Shown: positions 45,931-54,635 of the stretch, in pieces | Layout of the letters: the number at the start of each line of letters is the position of its first letter | Numbering within the stretch: position 1 is the stretch's first letter | NCBI GenBank assembly: GCA_040403095.1 | Contig: JBBALI010000006.1 | Coordinates: forward strand, 62,001 to 126,000 | Direction: 5' to 3' | From: JAQVCM01 sp040403095 | GTDB lineage: Bacteria; Bacteroidota; Bacteroidia; Flavobacteriales_D; Crocinitomicaceae | DNA length: 64,000 nt | Position numbers and translations under genes: made by a program | Notes under the pieces: generated by a model | What the model saw: the letters and a program-made list of their open reading frames with translations, nothing else | Database searches by the model: none | Told to the model about the DNA's origin: nothing

Positions 45931-45983
45931 TGTCACATTTTACTGACAGGCTGTCTAAAAGTCCTTATTGGCAATATCTTTGC
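45931..45983 (+). promoter_or_regulatory. sigma-54-type promoter with upstream inverted repeat before grpE
   Basis: TTGGCA (GG at 45970-45971) and TTTGC (GC at 45982-45983) have the exact 12-base GG-GC spacing of sigma-54 -24/-12 promoters. Upstream, TGTCA (45931-45935) and TGACA (45944-45948) form an inverted repeat. Initiation would fall about 20 bases before the grpE ATG at 46014. Confidence 0.75.
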
Positions 45984-46013
45984 TTTAGAAAATCGAATAA
46001 GAATAAAAAGATT

Positions 46014-46550
46014 ATGTCAGAAGAAAAAGAAATCAACGAAGAGTTAAATCAAGAGGCAACAACTGAATCAACAGCTAATTCAAGTGAAAATAGCGAAGTA
46101 AAAGTTGAACAAACTGCAGAAGAAAAATATGCGGAGTTGAATGACAAATTTTTGAGATTGTATTCTGAATTTGACAACTACCGAAAAAGAACAAACAAGG
46201 AAAAAATCGATTTGATTGGTTCTGCAAGTGCAGGTGTTCTAAAAGATTTGATTCCTGTAATTGATGATTTTGAACGCGCGATTGCCAACAACGAAACATC
46301 AGAAGATATCACAGTTGTAAAAGAAGGTTTTCAATTGATTTACAATAAATTCAAAACAATTTTGGAAAACAAAGGTTTGACACCAATGAATGCCAAAGGA
46401 AAAGTTTTTGACAGTGAATTACATGAAGCCATTGCCAATGTTCCTGCACCAAGTAAGGATTTGATTGGGAAAGTGGTTGATGATGTTGAAAAAGGATATT
46501 TTCTAAATGATAAAGTGGTTCGATACGCGAAAGTTGTTGTAGGACAATAG
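46014..46550 (+). CDS. grpE: nucleotide exchange factor GrpE
   Basis: Co-chaperone that releases ADP from DnaK. The start is the ATG at 46014 (MSEEKEINEELNQ), giving 178 aa, because an upstream extension would run through the promoter. An acidic disordered N-terminus and a long helix (EEKYAELNDKFLRLYSEFDNYRKRT, about residues 47-72) precede the C-terminal beta domain with FDSELHEAI and DKVVRYAKVVVGQ. It pairs with dnaJ 168 bases downstream. The sigma-54-like promoter suggests activator-controlled stress induction. Confidence 0.96.
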   Translation: MSEEKEINEELNQEATTESTANSSENSEVKVEQTAEEKYAELNDKFLRLYSEFDNYRKRTNKEKIDLIGSASAGVLKDLIPVIDDFERAIANNETSEDITVVKEGFQLIYNKFKTILENKGLTPMNAKGKVFDSELHEAIANVPAPSKDLIGKVVDDVEKGYFLNDKVVRYAKVVVGQ

Positions 46551-46559
46551 GTGGGATAT

Positions 46560-46608
46560 ATTAGACAATAGACTTTAGACAATAGACATTAGACATTAGA
46601 AATTAGAC
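46560..46608. repeat. short tandem repeat in the grpE-dnaJ gap
   Basis: Several imperfect copies of TTAGACAATAGAC/TTAGACATTAGA follow one another, ending at a GACTGCAGTC palindrome. It resembles the arms of other intergenic inverted-repeat elements in this window. Between here and dnaJ nothing else was recognised. Confidence 0.6.
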
Positions 46609-46718
46609 TGCAGTCTTTGGTCTTGAATTTATGGATGGCAATAATGTACTAAATCCTCATGTCCAATCCCTAAAAGCTATCGAGGATACGACAAAAATAA
46701 AATGACAAAATAATAAGA

Positions 46719-47840
46719 ATGAGTCAAAAAAGAGATTATTATGAAGTGTTGGGCATTAGCAAAAATGCCAATGAGTCTGAAATAAAAAAGGCTTATAGAA
46801 AATTAGCGCTTCAATATCACCCAGATAAAAATCCGGATGACAAATCTGCTGAAGATAAATTCAAGGAAGCGGCAGAAGCTTACGAAGTTTTAAGTGATTC
46901 AAACAAACGCAGTCGCTATGACCAATACGGCCACGCTGGAATGAGTGGAAATGGTGGTTTCGGCGGAGGCGGAATGAATATGGAGGACATTTTCAGCCAG
47001 TTCGGTGATGTTTTCGGTAGTGCATTTGGCGGCGGAAGCTTCGGTGGAAGTCGTGGCGGCGGAAATAGCAGAACCGTCAGAGGAACCAATCTTCGTGTCA
47101 AAATGAAATTGACGTTGGAAGAAATTGCTGAGGGTGTCAAAAAGAAAATCAAGGTCAATAAATTGGTCAATGCAGAAGGTGTAACTTTCAAAAATTGCCA
47201 AACCTGCAACGGATCAGGAAGAATCACGCGTGTTGCGCAAACCTTTTTGGGTGCAATGCAAACGCAATCTGTGTGTCCTTCCTGTCAAGGTGCAGGGAAA
47301 ATGATTGACAAAAAACCTTCTGATGCTGATGGAAACGGACTGAAACGCCAAGAAGAAGTCATTGAAATCGAAATTCCAGCAGGAGTTGAGGAAGGAATGC
47401 AATTGAGCGTAACAGGAAAAGGAAACGCTGGACCATTCAATGGTGTTGCAGGAGATTTGATTGTAGTAATTGAGGAAATTACGCATCCAGAATTGAGAAG
47501 AGACGGAGATAATTTACATTACGAAGCTTTCATAAACTTTGTAGACGCCGTTTTGGGAGAAAGCATTGAAGTACCAACAGTTTCAGGTAAAGCGAAAATC
47601 AAAATTGAAGCAGGAACTCAAAGTGGTAAAATGTTGCGTTTAAAAGGAAAAGGATTACCAAGTATTCAAGGTTATGGAACTGGAGATCTATTCGTTCACA
47701 TCAATATTTGGACTCCTACTAAAGTTTCTAAAGAAGAAAGAGAAATTTTAGAAAAGTTGAAAGATAGTGACAATTTCAAACCCAATCCTGATGGAAGCGA
47801 AAAAGGATTTTTCCAACGAGTAAAAGATATGTTTCATTAA
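46719..47840 (+). CDS. dnaJ: chaperone protein DnaJ with reduced zinc-finger domain
   Basis: Hsp40 co-chaperone stimulating DnaK ATPase. The J domain (residues 5-70) has HPD at 34-36, and the Gly/Phe-rich linker spans about 72-115. The central domain normally has four CxxCxGxG motifs; only two are present, CQTCNGSG (from Cys-160) and CPSCQGAG (from Cys-186). The first and fourth are replaced by non-cysteine sequence (NAEGVTF and KKPSDADGNG). This leaves zinc site II, made by motifs 2 and 3, and removes site I. C-terminal substrate domains are intact. At 373 aa the length is normal. It ends at a strong terminator. Confidence 0.96.
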   Translation: MSQKRDYYEVLGISKNANESEIKKAYRKLALQYHPDKNPDDKSAEDKFKEAAEAYEVLSDSNKRSRYDQYGHAGMSGNGGFGGGGMNMEDIFSQFGDVFGSAFGGGSFGGSRGGGNSRTVRGTNLRVKMKLTLEEIAEGVKKKIKVNKLVNAEGVTFKNCQTCNGSGRITRVAQTFLGAMQTQSVCPSCQGAGKMIDKKPSDADGNGLKRQEEVIEIEIPAGVEEGMQLSVTGKGNAGPFNGVAGDLIVVIEEITHPELRRDGDNLHYEAFINFVDAVLGESIEVPTVSGKAKIKIEAGTQSGKMLRLKGKGLPSIQGYGTGDLFVHINIWTPTKVSKEEREILEKLKDSDNFKPNPDGSEKGFFQRVKDMFH

Positions 47841-47861
47841 TTGTGTGAAACAACATTATAT

Positions 47862-47897
47862 AAAAAACGCACTGAGATTAATTTCAGTGCGTTTTTT
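47862..47897. terminator. bidirectional terminator after dnaJ
   Basis: Fourteen-base stem (47862-47875 with 47884-47897; core ACGCACTGA / TCAGTGCGT), 8-base loop, A run left and T run right. It serves dnaJ and the converging gene at 47918. Confidence 0.93.
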
Positions 47898-47917
47898 GTT
47901 TGTAGGAATATCTCTTT

Positions 47918-48736
47918 TTAAAAAGCAAGGGACAAACCAATATTTGCTTGAATTAAAGAGAATTGTTTACGATATCTTACAATATCTGTAAATTCAGCTT
48001 CATTCAATTCTAGATCAGACAAATTTTCAACATTGTAATCATTTATGTAGGTTGAACCCATAAAATTTAAAGTGTACCTAATCCCATAATTCAACATCAA
48101 ACTTTTCGTCAATGGACTTCTAAAATTCAGAGCATACATCAGCGTATACCCTTTTATTGACGGTCCATCATATTTCAAATAACTGCTATAATCTGGTTCA
48201 ATAGGAATGTTTATGCTAGAAGAATATAACAAATATTCTTCCGAAGCTGCTACGGTATATTCTTTGTCAACTGGTTTGATTAATCGCACACCAAAACCAA
48301 GCTGATGAGAAATTCCCATTGGTAATAATCCTCCATCAGAACTAAACTCGAATTTGGGCATAATACTCATAGAATTTACATCAATATTTTCAAAATAAAA
48401 ATTGTAGCTTCCATAATTTTCTCTTCTTGATTCACGTTGGACAGAAAAATAATCAAATCCAAATTCAAGACCAATTGCAAAATTTCTTTTCAAAGGTCTA
48501 GAATAATTAAATCGAAATCCCCAATCGAATTGATCTTTTTTGGAGATTAAATTACTTCCATCTAAAGCCAAGAATGTAGCATCTTTTCTGCTCAATGTTC
48601 TAAGATTAGCAAATAAAGGACTTTGAAAATTAACTGAAAAATCTAAAACATTTTTTTTACCAAAATATCCCGGATTTTGGGCACTAACCTGATTAACAAA
48701 AACCAGCATTAAAAGCACTTTTACTATTTTTTTCAT
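47918..48736 (-). CDS. outer-membrane beta-barrel-like hypothetical protein
   Basis: A 272-aa exported protein: the N-terminus KIVKVLLMLVFVNQVSAQ is a signal peptide. The rest alternates hydrophobic and polar residues with many aromatic ends (FRFNYSRPL, IGLEFGFDYF, LMLNYGIRYTLNF), ending in a strand IQANIGLSLAF with terminal Phe. This is typical of small outer-membrane barrels. No specific family was recognised. It starts 3 bases after the M48 peptidase gene, so the two are likely co-transcribed and functionally linked. Confidence 0.78.
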   Translation of the reverse strand: MKKIVKVLLMLVFVNQVSAQNPGYFGKKNVLDFSVNFQSPLFANLRTLSRKDATFLALDGSNLISKKDQFDWGFRFNYSRPLKRNFAIGLEFGFDYFSVQRESRRENYGSYNFYFENIDVNSMSIMPKFEFSSDGGLLPMGISHQLGFGVRLIKPVDKEYTVAASEEYLLYSSSINIPIEPDYSSYLKYDGPSIKGYTLMYALNFRSPLTKSLMLNYGIRYTLNFMGSTYINDYNVENLSDLELNEAEFTDIVRYRKQFSLIQANIGLSLAF

Positions 48737-48739
48737 GAT

Positions 48740-50971
48740 TTAAAGTGGTTTAGATTTTACTTGTGTCAATACATCATATAAATGAGCACCAATAGACAAA
48801 TTACTTAAAGGTTCTTTGTAGTGGTAAAACTTTCCACCTGCAATACCGCCTTTATCGATGTCCATGATTATTACATTTAAATCTGTTTCATTTCCCATTA
48901 ATATTTCTAAAGGAAAAACAACCAACGCGGCCGGAAAAAATAATACCGAAGAGAATAAAACAGCTGAAAACTGCGGCTGATAAGAATGTTCCAAAATAGA
49001 AAACATCACCTTAGATGTTCCATAATTGGTTTGAATATCGGTTAACAATGTGTAATCAACGGGAAAAACATCAATGTCTTCCTCATTGGTGATTTGCTGT
49101 AAATATGACAATAAAACGGCTCTTTCGTTGAATCCAGGAGTTCCTAATTTCTTCAAAGTTGAACTGCTGATTGTGGTCACATTCATATCCAAATCCTTGG
49201 AAGTTTTTTCGATGATTTCGACAAAATCTTCTCCTAACTTTTCAGATTTAATTCTGTCAATTTGTCCGTGTCTGTATCTATATACGATTGGTTCTACAAA
49301 AATCAAGTCCTGTGCGTCACATCTAATTTGATTTTCTTCTTCCTTTTTATTCAATTTACTGCGTTCACCACGGCTCAATAAATCTTCTTTCTCCTCTTCC
49401 GCTTTTTGTTCATCCAGTTCTTTCTTGAACTTGTTGAAAGTGGTTAGAAACTCTTCTGATTTGATGATGTCAGCAATACCGTACAAATAAAACTTTTCGA
49501 CGTCAAAATTTAAAGGATCATTTTGATTTTTCTTTTTCTTAATTTTTTCGTACTTACTCAAATTTTCAGTTTTATTTTCAACTTTTTGAGTTGTATCTGC
49601 TTTTATTCTTTCAAATTCAATTTTGGCTTCGTCAAATTTTAAGCTTGAAAAGGCAGTTAAATCAAACTTCTCTGTGATGGTTGTCGTTTTAACCATTCGC
49701 TCCCAAATCAGTTGAATCTCTTTGTCGTTTGGTTGCAGTTTTTTTATATCTTGTACTTGTCTCAAAGCCAAAGTAATCAAACCAATTTTATCTAATTTAC
49801 GCAAGAAAAAATGTAATTCAGCAATTTCTCCTTCGTAATCAGACGCTTTTTGCAAAGTAGCATTCAACTTATTCAATTCTTTTAATTGAGCCATTCCTAA
49901 CCAAGATTTGGCTTTCATTCTTTGCAAGTAAATAGAATTTGGATATTCTTTTTCTAAAAGGAAAATCGAATAGATTGCATCTGCATAATTGGCGTCAATC
50001 ACATCATTTCTGATACTTTCAAAACGTGCAATTTTGCGAATGTATTTGAATTTCTCTTCTCCCAGACTGTAAACTATCTTTCCCCAATTAGATAAATTTG
50101 CCAATTCTTTTTCAGCTGCATCTTTTCTCTTTTTAATATTTGGATGTGAACTTTTAGAATCATCCTCATCTTCAACAGCCTTGATTGGATATTTTTCAGG
50201 TGAAAACATGCTTTCTGGAACAAACATGTACTCTGAATTGAAATAGGTTTTAGAAATAGCAATTTCATCAAAAGGCAAATAGGAAAACATCAATACATCA
50301 AAAGTTGCTAAAATCTCCTCTTTTGAATAACCTGCTGCATGATACATTTTTAAACCAATTTTATCAGCATCAAACTCTTTTTCTTTCGAATATTGACTTA
50401 ATTTTTCGATGGTTCGATCACTTCTATCTGTTTTCGTTTTCCAATCAAACGTTTCAACCACATGTTTTTCGGTATAATGCGAAATTTCATGAGCCAAGAT
50501 GTAAGCCAATTGTGCTTCACTTGTCAACTGTGAAATCAAACCCGTTGTTACAAAAACAATTCCTTGATCTGTTGAAAAAGCATTGGAAACATTGGATTTA
50601 AGTGTATAAAATCTCAACTCTTTCTGTAAAGTTGCATCATCTTTCAATATTTTCTGAGCAACAGCATTCAGATACAAAGTTATTTCATCTCCGTAAATTA
50701 CTTTGCCAGAATGTAACATTTCATCAATTGAATAGTGAATTCCTTCCAAGAAAATTTTCTCATTTTTCCCTTTTAGGCTTGTTCTTTCTGTCTTTAAATC
50801 ATCTTTGATTTTGGCATAAGTCAATTGGGTAAAATCAGCAGGAATTGTACCCACAGATGCCAAGGTTTTGTAATCGTTGAAATTTTGTTGAGCCAATAAG
50901 GAATTTCCATCCAATAGAATTGCTAAAAAAACAAAACAAACGGTTGAAAATCTGAGTTTTATCAAATTCAT
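48740..50971 (-). CDS. exported M48-family zinc metalloprotease with helical repeat region
   Basis: A 743-aa protein with a signal peptide (VCFVFLAILLDGNSLLAQ). The M48 catalytic domain carries HEISH (His-161, Glu-162, His-165) and a third zinc ligand in KEFDADKIG (Glu-199). This is the BepA/LoiP-like arrangement of periplasmic peptidases that police outer-membrane assembly. A TPR-like helical region (about 290-440), a charged coiled segment (about 445-550) and a C-terminal domain of unknown function follow. It is longer than classical BepA (about 490 aa). The downstream partner gene encodes a beta-barrel-like protein. Confidence 0.88.
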   Translation of the reverse strand: MNLIKLRFSTVCFVFLAILLDGNSLLAQQNFNDYKTLASVGTIPADFTQLTYAKIKDDLKTERTSLKGKNEKIFLEGIHYSIDEMLHSGKVIYGDEITLYLNAVAQKILKDDATLQKELRFYTLKSNVSNAFSTDQGIVFVTTGLISQLTSEAQLAYILAHEISHYTEKHVVETFDWKTKTDRSDRTIEKLSQYSKEKEFDADKIGLKMYHAAGYSKEEILATFDVLMFSYLPFDEIAISKTYFNSEYMFVPESMFSPEKYPIKAVEDEDDSKSSHPNIKKRKDAAEKELANLSNWGKIVYSLGEEKFKYIRKIARFESIRNDVIDANYADAIYSIFLLEKEYPNSIYLQRMKAKSWLGMAQLKELNKLNATLQKASDYEGEIAELHFFLRKLDKIGLITLALRQVQDIKKLQPNDKEIQLIWERMVKTTTITEKFDLTAFSSLKFDEAKIEFERIKADTTQKVENKTENLSKYEKIKKKKNQNDPLNFDVEKFYLYGIADIIKSEEFLTTFNKFKKELDEQKAEEEKEDLLSRGERSKLNKKEEENQIRCDAQDLIFVEPIVYRYRHGQIDRIKSEKLGEDFVEIIEKTSKDLDMNVTTISSSTLKKLGTPGFNERAVLLSYLQQITNEEDIDVFPVDYTLLTDIQTNYGTSKVMFSILEHSYQPQFSAVLFSSVLFFPAALVVFPLEILMGNETDLNVIIMDIDKGGIAGGKFYHYKEPLSNLSIGAHLYDVLTQVKSKPL

Positions 50972-51080
50972 AGTTAAGTTAAATTAAAATTGAGAGTGAA
51001 ATTAAGTTTAAAAAATGTGAAAAATGAATTTTTGAATAAAAAAATCAGTCTTTTAATGAAATAAATTATCAGAAGTAGAA

Positions 51081-52073
51081 TTATTTAATTTCAATCGATC
51101 TAATTAACTCCAGCGATTTACAATGCATATTCACTTTTTGAATGAGTTGATAAGTCCCAGCTGAACTGTATGTATGACTTGGATTTTCATCGCTCGAAAT
51201 TTGTCCATCACCAAAATTCCATTCTACCCATGAAGCATTTTCGGATGTATTGTAAGCTTTCAATTCTTTGCCATTGATTACCAAATCAAAACCAGGCTTT
51301 AACTGTGTAGAATTTTGAATAAATCGCCATTGATTTAAGTTATTAAGCACAACTTGCGAAACGTTTGACTCAATAATATTTCGCACATCTGGCGATAAAG
51401 CTACGATTGCGCTGTTGTTAATTGGAGATTCTCCGAAAATCGTCGTGTAAAAAGTACTTGAAATCAGATATGAACCTTCAAAGCTTGGGTGAATATTGTC
51501 AGGATGATATAAATTTAAGCCCGCATAATTTTTGCGAATGGTTTTCCAAACTTCACCGATTGGTGCAATTCTGGCATTCAACAAATCTGCAAAACGCATG
51601 TATTGATTTGTAATTCGCTCTTGCATAGAATCATAAGTGGCAACTGCACTCCATTTCGGATTGCCATTTTTGTAGCCCCAAGTCATATATAAAACCACTT
51701 GAGTGCAAGAACTATTTGCTTGAATGCTATCCACAATTTGCTTGGCAAAAGGCAAACTTTTTTTGTTTACAATCGATTCAGGTTGAGCCAATTCATTGCT
51801 ATGTCCTTGAATGATTACATAATCCCATTTTCTGGATTTGATCGCGCGGTAAGTCTCATCGCTGTGTGCGTGATAATCGAAATCTTTTCCGCCTTCAACA
51901 ACAGTATCAACAAAGATTTTTTTGCCTTGAGATTCAGCTATATCTCTGAACATGAAAGGCATATTATTCATAAAAGTAAAACTATTACCGATAAAAAGTA
52001 CATTCGTTTCGTTTTGCGCCCATGAAAAACTAACTATAAAGAAAATTGAAAAACCAAACAAATACTTTACCAT
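51081..52073 (-). CDS. secreted SGNH/GDSL-like hydrolase with C-terminal PKD domain
   Basis: A 330-aa exported protein (signal peptide FGFSIFFIVSFSWAQ). The N-terminal domain has a GNSFTFMNNMP block carrying the presumed nucleophile serine, VIIQGHSNE, and the C-terminal D-x-x-H pattern HPDNIHPS, as in SGNH (DUF4886-like) hydrolases that deacylate carbohydrates. A PKD domain follows (WVEWNFGDGQISSDENPSHTY, about residues 277-297). No T9SS sorting domain is visible. The substrate is unknown; esters on glycans are a reasonable guess. Confidence 0.85.
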   Translation of the reverse strand: MVKYLFGFSIFFIVSFSWAQNETNVLFIGNSFTFMNNMPFMFRDIAESQGKKIFVDTVVEGGKDFDYHAHSDETYRAIKSRKWDYVIIQGHSNELAQPESIVNKKSLPFAKQIVDSIQANSSCTQVVLYMTWGYKNGNPKWSAVATYDSMQERITNQYMRFADLLNARIAPIGEVWKTIRKNYAGLNLYHPDNIHPSFEGSYLISSTFYTTIFGESPINNSAIVALSPDVRNIIESNVSQVVLNNLNQWRFIQNSTQLKPGFDLVINGKELKAYNTSENASWVEWNFGDGQISSDENPSHTYSSAGTYQLIQKVNMHCKSLELIRSIEIK

Positions 52074-52191
52074 AATTTACTTCTGAATTTTAGGCAAAAA
52101 TAGTGGTTTTTATATTAAATTCCTTAATTTCGAGCTAGTAAACTTTGAGGCGATTATTTACGTCTCTCTTTCAACATTAACAACCAACAAT

Positions 52192-54471
52192 ATGCGTTTT
52201 CTTTTTTTTGGAATCTTATTTTTAACTCATTTAAACGTTTTCGCGCAATTCAAATTTGATTACAACGATTCAATTCCTGTAAAAATCGGCAATGATACTT
52301 TGCTTTTCCCTTGGGCTGGAGGATTGAATTATGTGCAGTTTTCTGACATTGATTTCGATTTCGATGGCGACATGGATTTATTCATTTTTGACCGAAGCAA
52401 AGACAATATCAGACTTTTTGAAACGGTTTCTGTCAATGGAAATTTAGAATATAAATTTGTCCAAAATGCATACACTTATTTTCCGTCAGACACCAAAAAC
52501 AGGGCTGCTTTGTTGGATTACGATGGTGATGGAAAAAACGATTTATTCACCTATGGAATCGGCGGAGTGAAAGTATATCGCAACATTGGAAATGCAATTG
52601 ATGGTTTACAATGGGCACTGACCTCCAATCTTTTATACTCAGATTACATTGGAAGTTATTCAAATTTATACGTGAGCTCAAGCGACATTCCTGCGTATGT
52701 TGATGTAGATTTTGATTCCGATATCGATATTTTAACTTTCAGTATTTCAGGTCAAAGAATCGAATATCACCAAAATCAAAGTATGGAATTGTATGGTCAT
52801 AATGATTCACTGGTTTTTGTGTTGAAAAACGAATGTTGGGGGAAATTTTCAGAAGATCCAAATAACAATTCGTTGATATTGAACGACCCTACAGCTCCTT
52901 GTAACACACCAAATGTGCCAGATCCACAAAAATTAAGTGGGATTGAAAATCCAATTGATCAAGAAATAACGCAAAAAACCAAACGACATGCCGGTTCCAC
53001 CATTTTAGCGATTGACATTGATAATTCGGGAGTTTATGATTTAGTTTTGGGAGATGTTTCGCACGACAATTTGATTCTGGTTGTCAACGGTGGAACGGCA
53101 CCAAACACCAATTCAGCAATGATTTCACAAGATGAAAATTTTCCGAGCAACACTACGCCTGCCTCATTGACATTATTTCCTGCCAGTTTTTACCTTGATG
53201 TAGACCATGATCAAATTAAAGACTTGATTGTAGGCGCCAATGCCAAAGGCGTTTCTCAAAATGAAAAAGGAATTTTATTCTACAAAAACGTAGGAACAAA
53301 TGAATTGCCAAACTTTATTTTTAAATCAAAAAGCTTTTTACAAGAAGAAATGATTGAAAATGGTGTGGGTTCAATTCCTGTGTTTTTTGATCAAAATGGC
53401 GATGGAAAAGAAGATTTATTGGTCGCTAATTTTTACCGATACAAAGAACCTTTGTTGAAAGAAAGTGCTTTGAGTCATTACAGAAATACAGGAACACCTT
53501 CTGCCCCATTTTTTACTTTTGTTGAAAATAATTACTTGAATTTATTAGCGCAATCTTATGGATTGAGAACTGTTCCCACCTTCGGAGACATCGACCAAGA
53601 TGGTGACAAAGATTTGTTTTTAGGACTGGAAAATGGTACGGTCGTTTATTACCAAAACATTGCTGCTACTGGCGCTGCCGCTCAATTTGCAACACCGGTT
53701 CAAAATTACACAGACAATTTAGGAAGTGTAATCACAGCAAGCTCTTATTGTTTTCCACAATTGTTTGATTTGGATAACGATGGCTTATTGGATTTGATTA
53801 TAGGCAAAAAGACGGGCGAAATAATGTACTATAAAAACATTGGAAATGCTAGTAATCCTTCATTTAGTTTGGTGAATGATACACTGGGCGGAATTGACAT
53901 TTCACCAACTACACCAGAAGGTTATGCAGCACCCCATTTTTTCAGATACAACGATACCACACATTTATTTTTAGGAGGAAGTGACGGGAAATGTCATTAC
54001 TACAATGACATCGACAATCATTTGAATTCGGGAGAAATTTTCAACCTGGTTTCTGATGAATTTAGAGGAATTCATGTTGAAAACTACAGTTCGTTTTACG
54101 TCAACGACATTGACCAAGATGGCAAATTGAATCTATTTGTCGGCGGAGATTTAGGCGGAGTATTGCATTTAGAGCACAATCCAAGCAGCATTTCAGGTTT
54201 GGAAGAATTGTCAACTGCCAGTAAAATCATTTTGTATCCAAATCCAGGGAAAGATGCATTTACATTGCTTTTTCAGGATGAAAATATTTCAAAGATTAAT
54301 TTAATTATTTTGGATGCGAATGGCCGAATTGTTTATGAAAATCCGAATCTTAATGTAATTCAAGGGAAAGTGAATTTCGATTTAGAAACAGAAAATGGCG
54401 TTTATTTTGTCAAAATACTGACGAATGATTCTGAGAGAATTGAATTTCGAAAATTGGTAATTCAAAGGTAG
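52192..54471 (+). CDS. secreted FG-GAP/VCBS-repeat protein with T9SS type A sorting domain
   Basis: A 759-aa exported protein (signal peptide FLFFGILFLTHLNVFAQ). Repeated Asp-rich calcium-type loops of the FG-GAP/VCBS kind (DIDFDFDGDMDLFIFD, DYDGDGKNDLF, DIDQDGDKDLFLG, DLDNDGLLDLIIG, DIDQDGKLNLFVG) suggest an integrin-like beta-propeller. The C-terminus KIILYPNPGKDAFTLLF, later ENGVYFVKIL and FRKLVIQ, is a T9SS type A sorting signal that is cleaved on cell-surface anchoring or release. The ligand is unknown. Confidence 0.92.
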   Translation: MRFLFFGILFLTHLNVFAQFKFDYNDSIPVKIGNDTLLFPWAGGLNYVQFSDIDFDFDGDMDLFIFDRSKDNIRLFETVSVNGNLEYKFVQNAYTYFPSDTKNRAALLDYDGDGKNDLFTYGIGGVKVYRNIGNAIDGLQWALTSNLLYSDYIGSYSNLYVSSSDIPAYVDVDFDSDIDILTFSISGQRIEYHQNQSMELYGHNDSLVFVLKNECWGKFSEDPNNNSLILNDPTAPCNTPNVPDPQKLSGIENPIDQEITQKTKRHAGSTILAIDIDNSGVYDLVLGDVSHDNLILVVNGGTAPNTNSAMISQDENFPSNTTPASLTLFPASFYLDVDHDQIKDLIVGANAKGVSQNEKGILFYKNVGTNELPNFIFKSKSFLQEEMIENGVGSIPVFFDQNGDGKEDLLVANFYRYKEPLLKESALSHYRNTGTPSAPFFTFVENNYLNLLAQSYGLRTVPTFGDIDQDGDKDLFLGLENGTVVYYQNIAATGAAAQFATPVQNYTDNLGSVITASSYCFPQLFDLDNDGLLDLIIGKKTGEIMYYKNIGNASNPSFSLVNDTLGGIDISPTTPEGYAAPHFFRYNDTTHLFLGGSDGKCHYYNDIDNHLNSGEIFNLVSDEFRGIHVENYSSFYVNDIDQDGKLNLFVGGDLGGVLHLEHNPSSISGLEELSTASKIILYPNPGKDAFTLLFQDENISKINLIILDANGRIVYENPNLNVIQGKVNFDLETENGVYFVKILTNDSERIEFRKLVIQR

Positions 54472-54598
54472 ATTATTGGATAATTGGATTTTTGGACAGA
54501 TGTTCTGTCTGCAAAAAACTTTTGCTGTACATTTAAAAAATCTCACACAGACGAAGTCAGCTACGAAGTGAGTCGAATAATCTAACAATCCAATAATC
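54471..54598. repeat. MITE-like inverted-repeat element between convergent genes
   Basis: Near-perfect 19-base terminal inverted repeats (54471-54489 and 54580-54598; 16 of 19 match) enclose two perfect hairpins, GACAGA/TCTGTC (54495-54509) and GCAAAA/TTTTGC (54511-54525). It carries no coding capacity and may act as a terminator for both flanking genes. Confidence 0.6.
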
Positions 54599-54635
54599 CA
54601 ACACCGCCGCAGGCAGCTGCGAAGCAAATCCAAAC

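Noticed and set aside
45912..46013. Upstream extension of the grpE frame from 45912
   Set aside because: It would run through the sigma-54-like promoter and the inverted repeat, and GrpE proteins begin with the acidic segment found at 46014.
46899..47227. Overlapping long frames on the - strand within dnaJ
   Set aside because: Antisense shadows of the Gly-rich J-protein linker, with low-complexity translation and no family resemblance.
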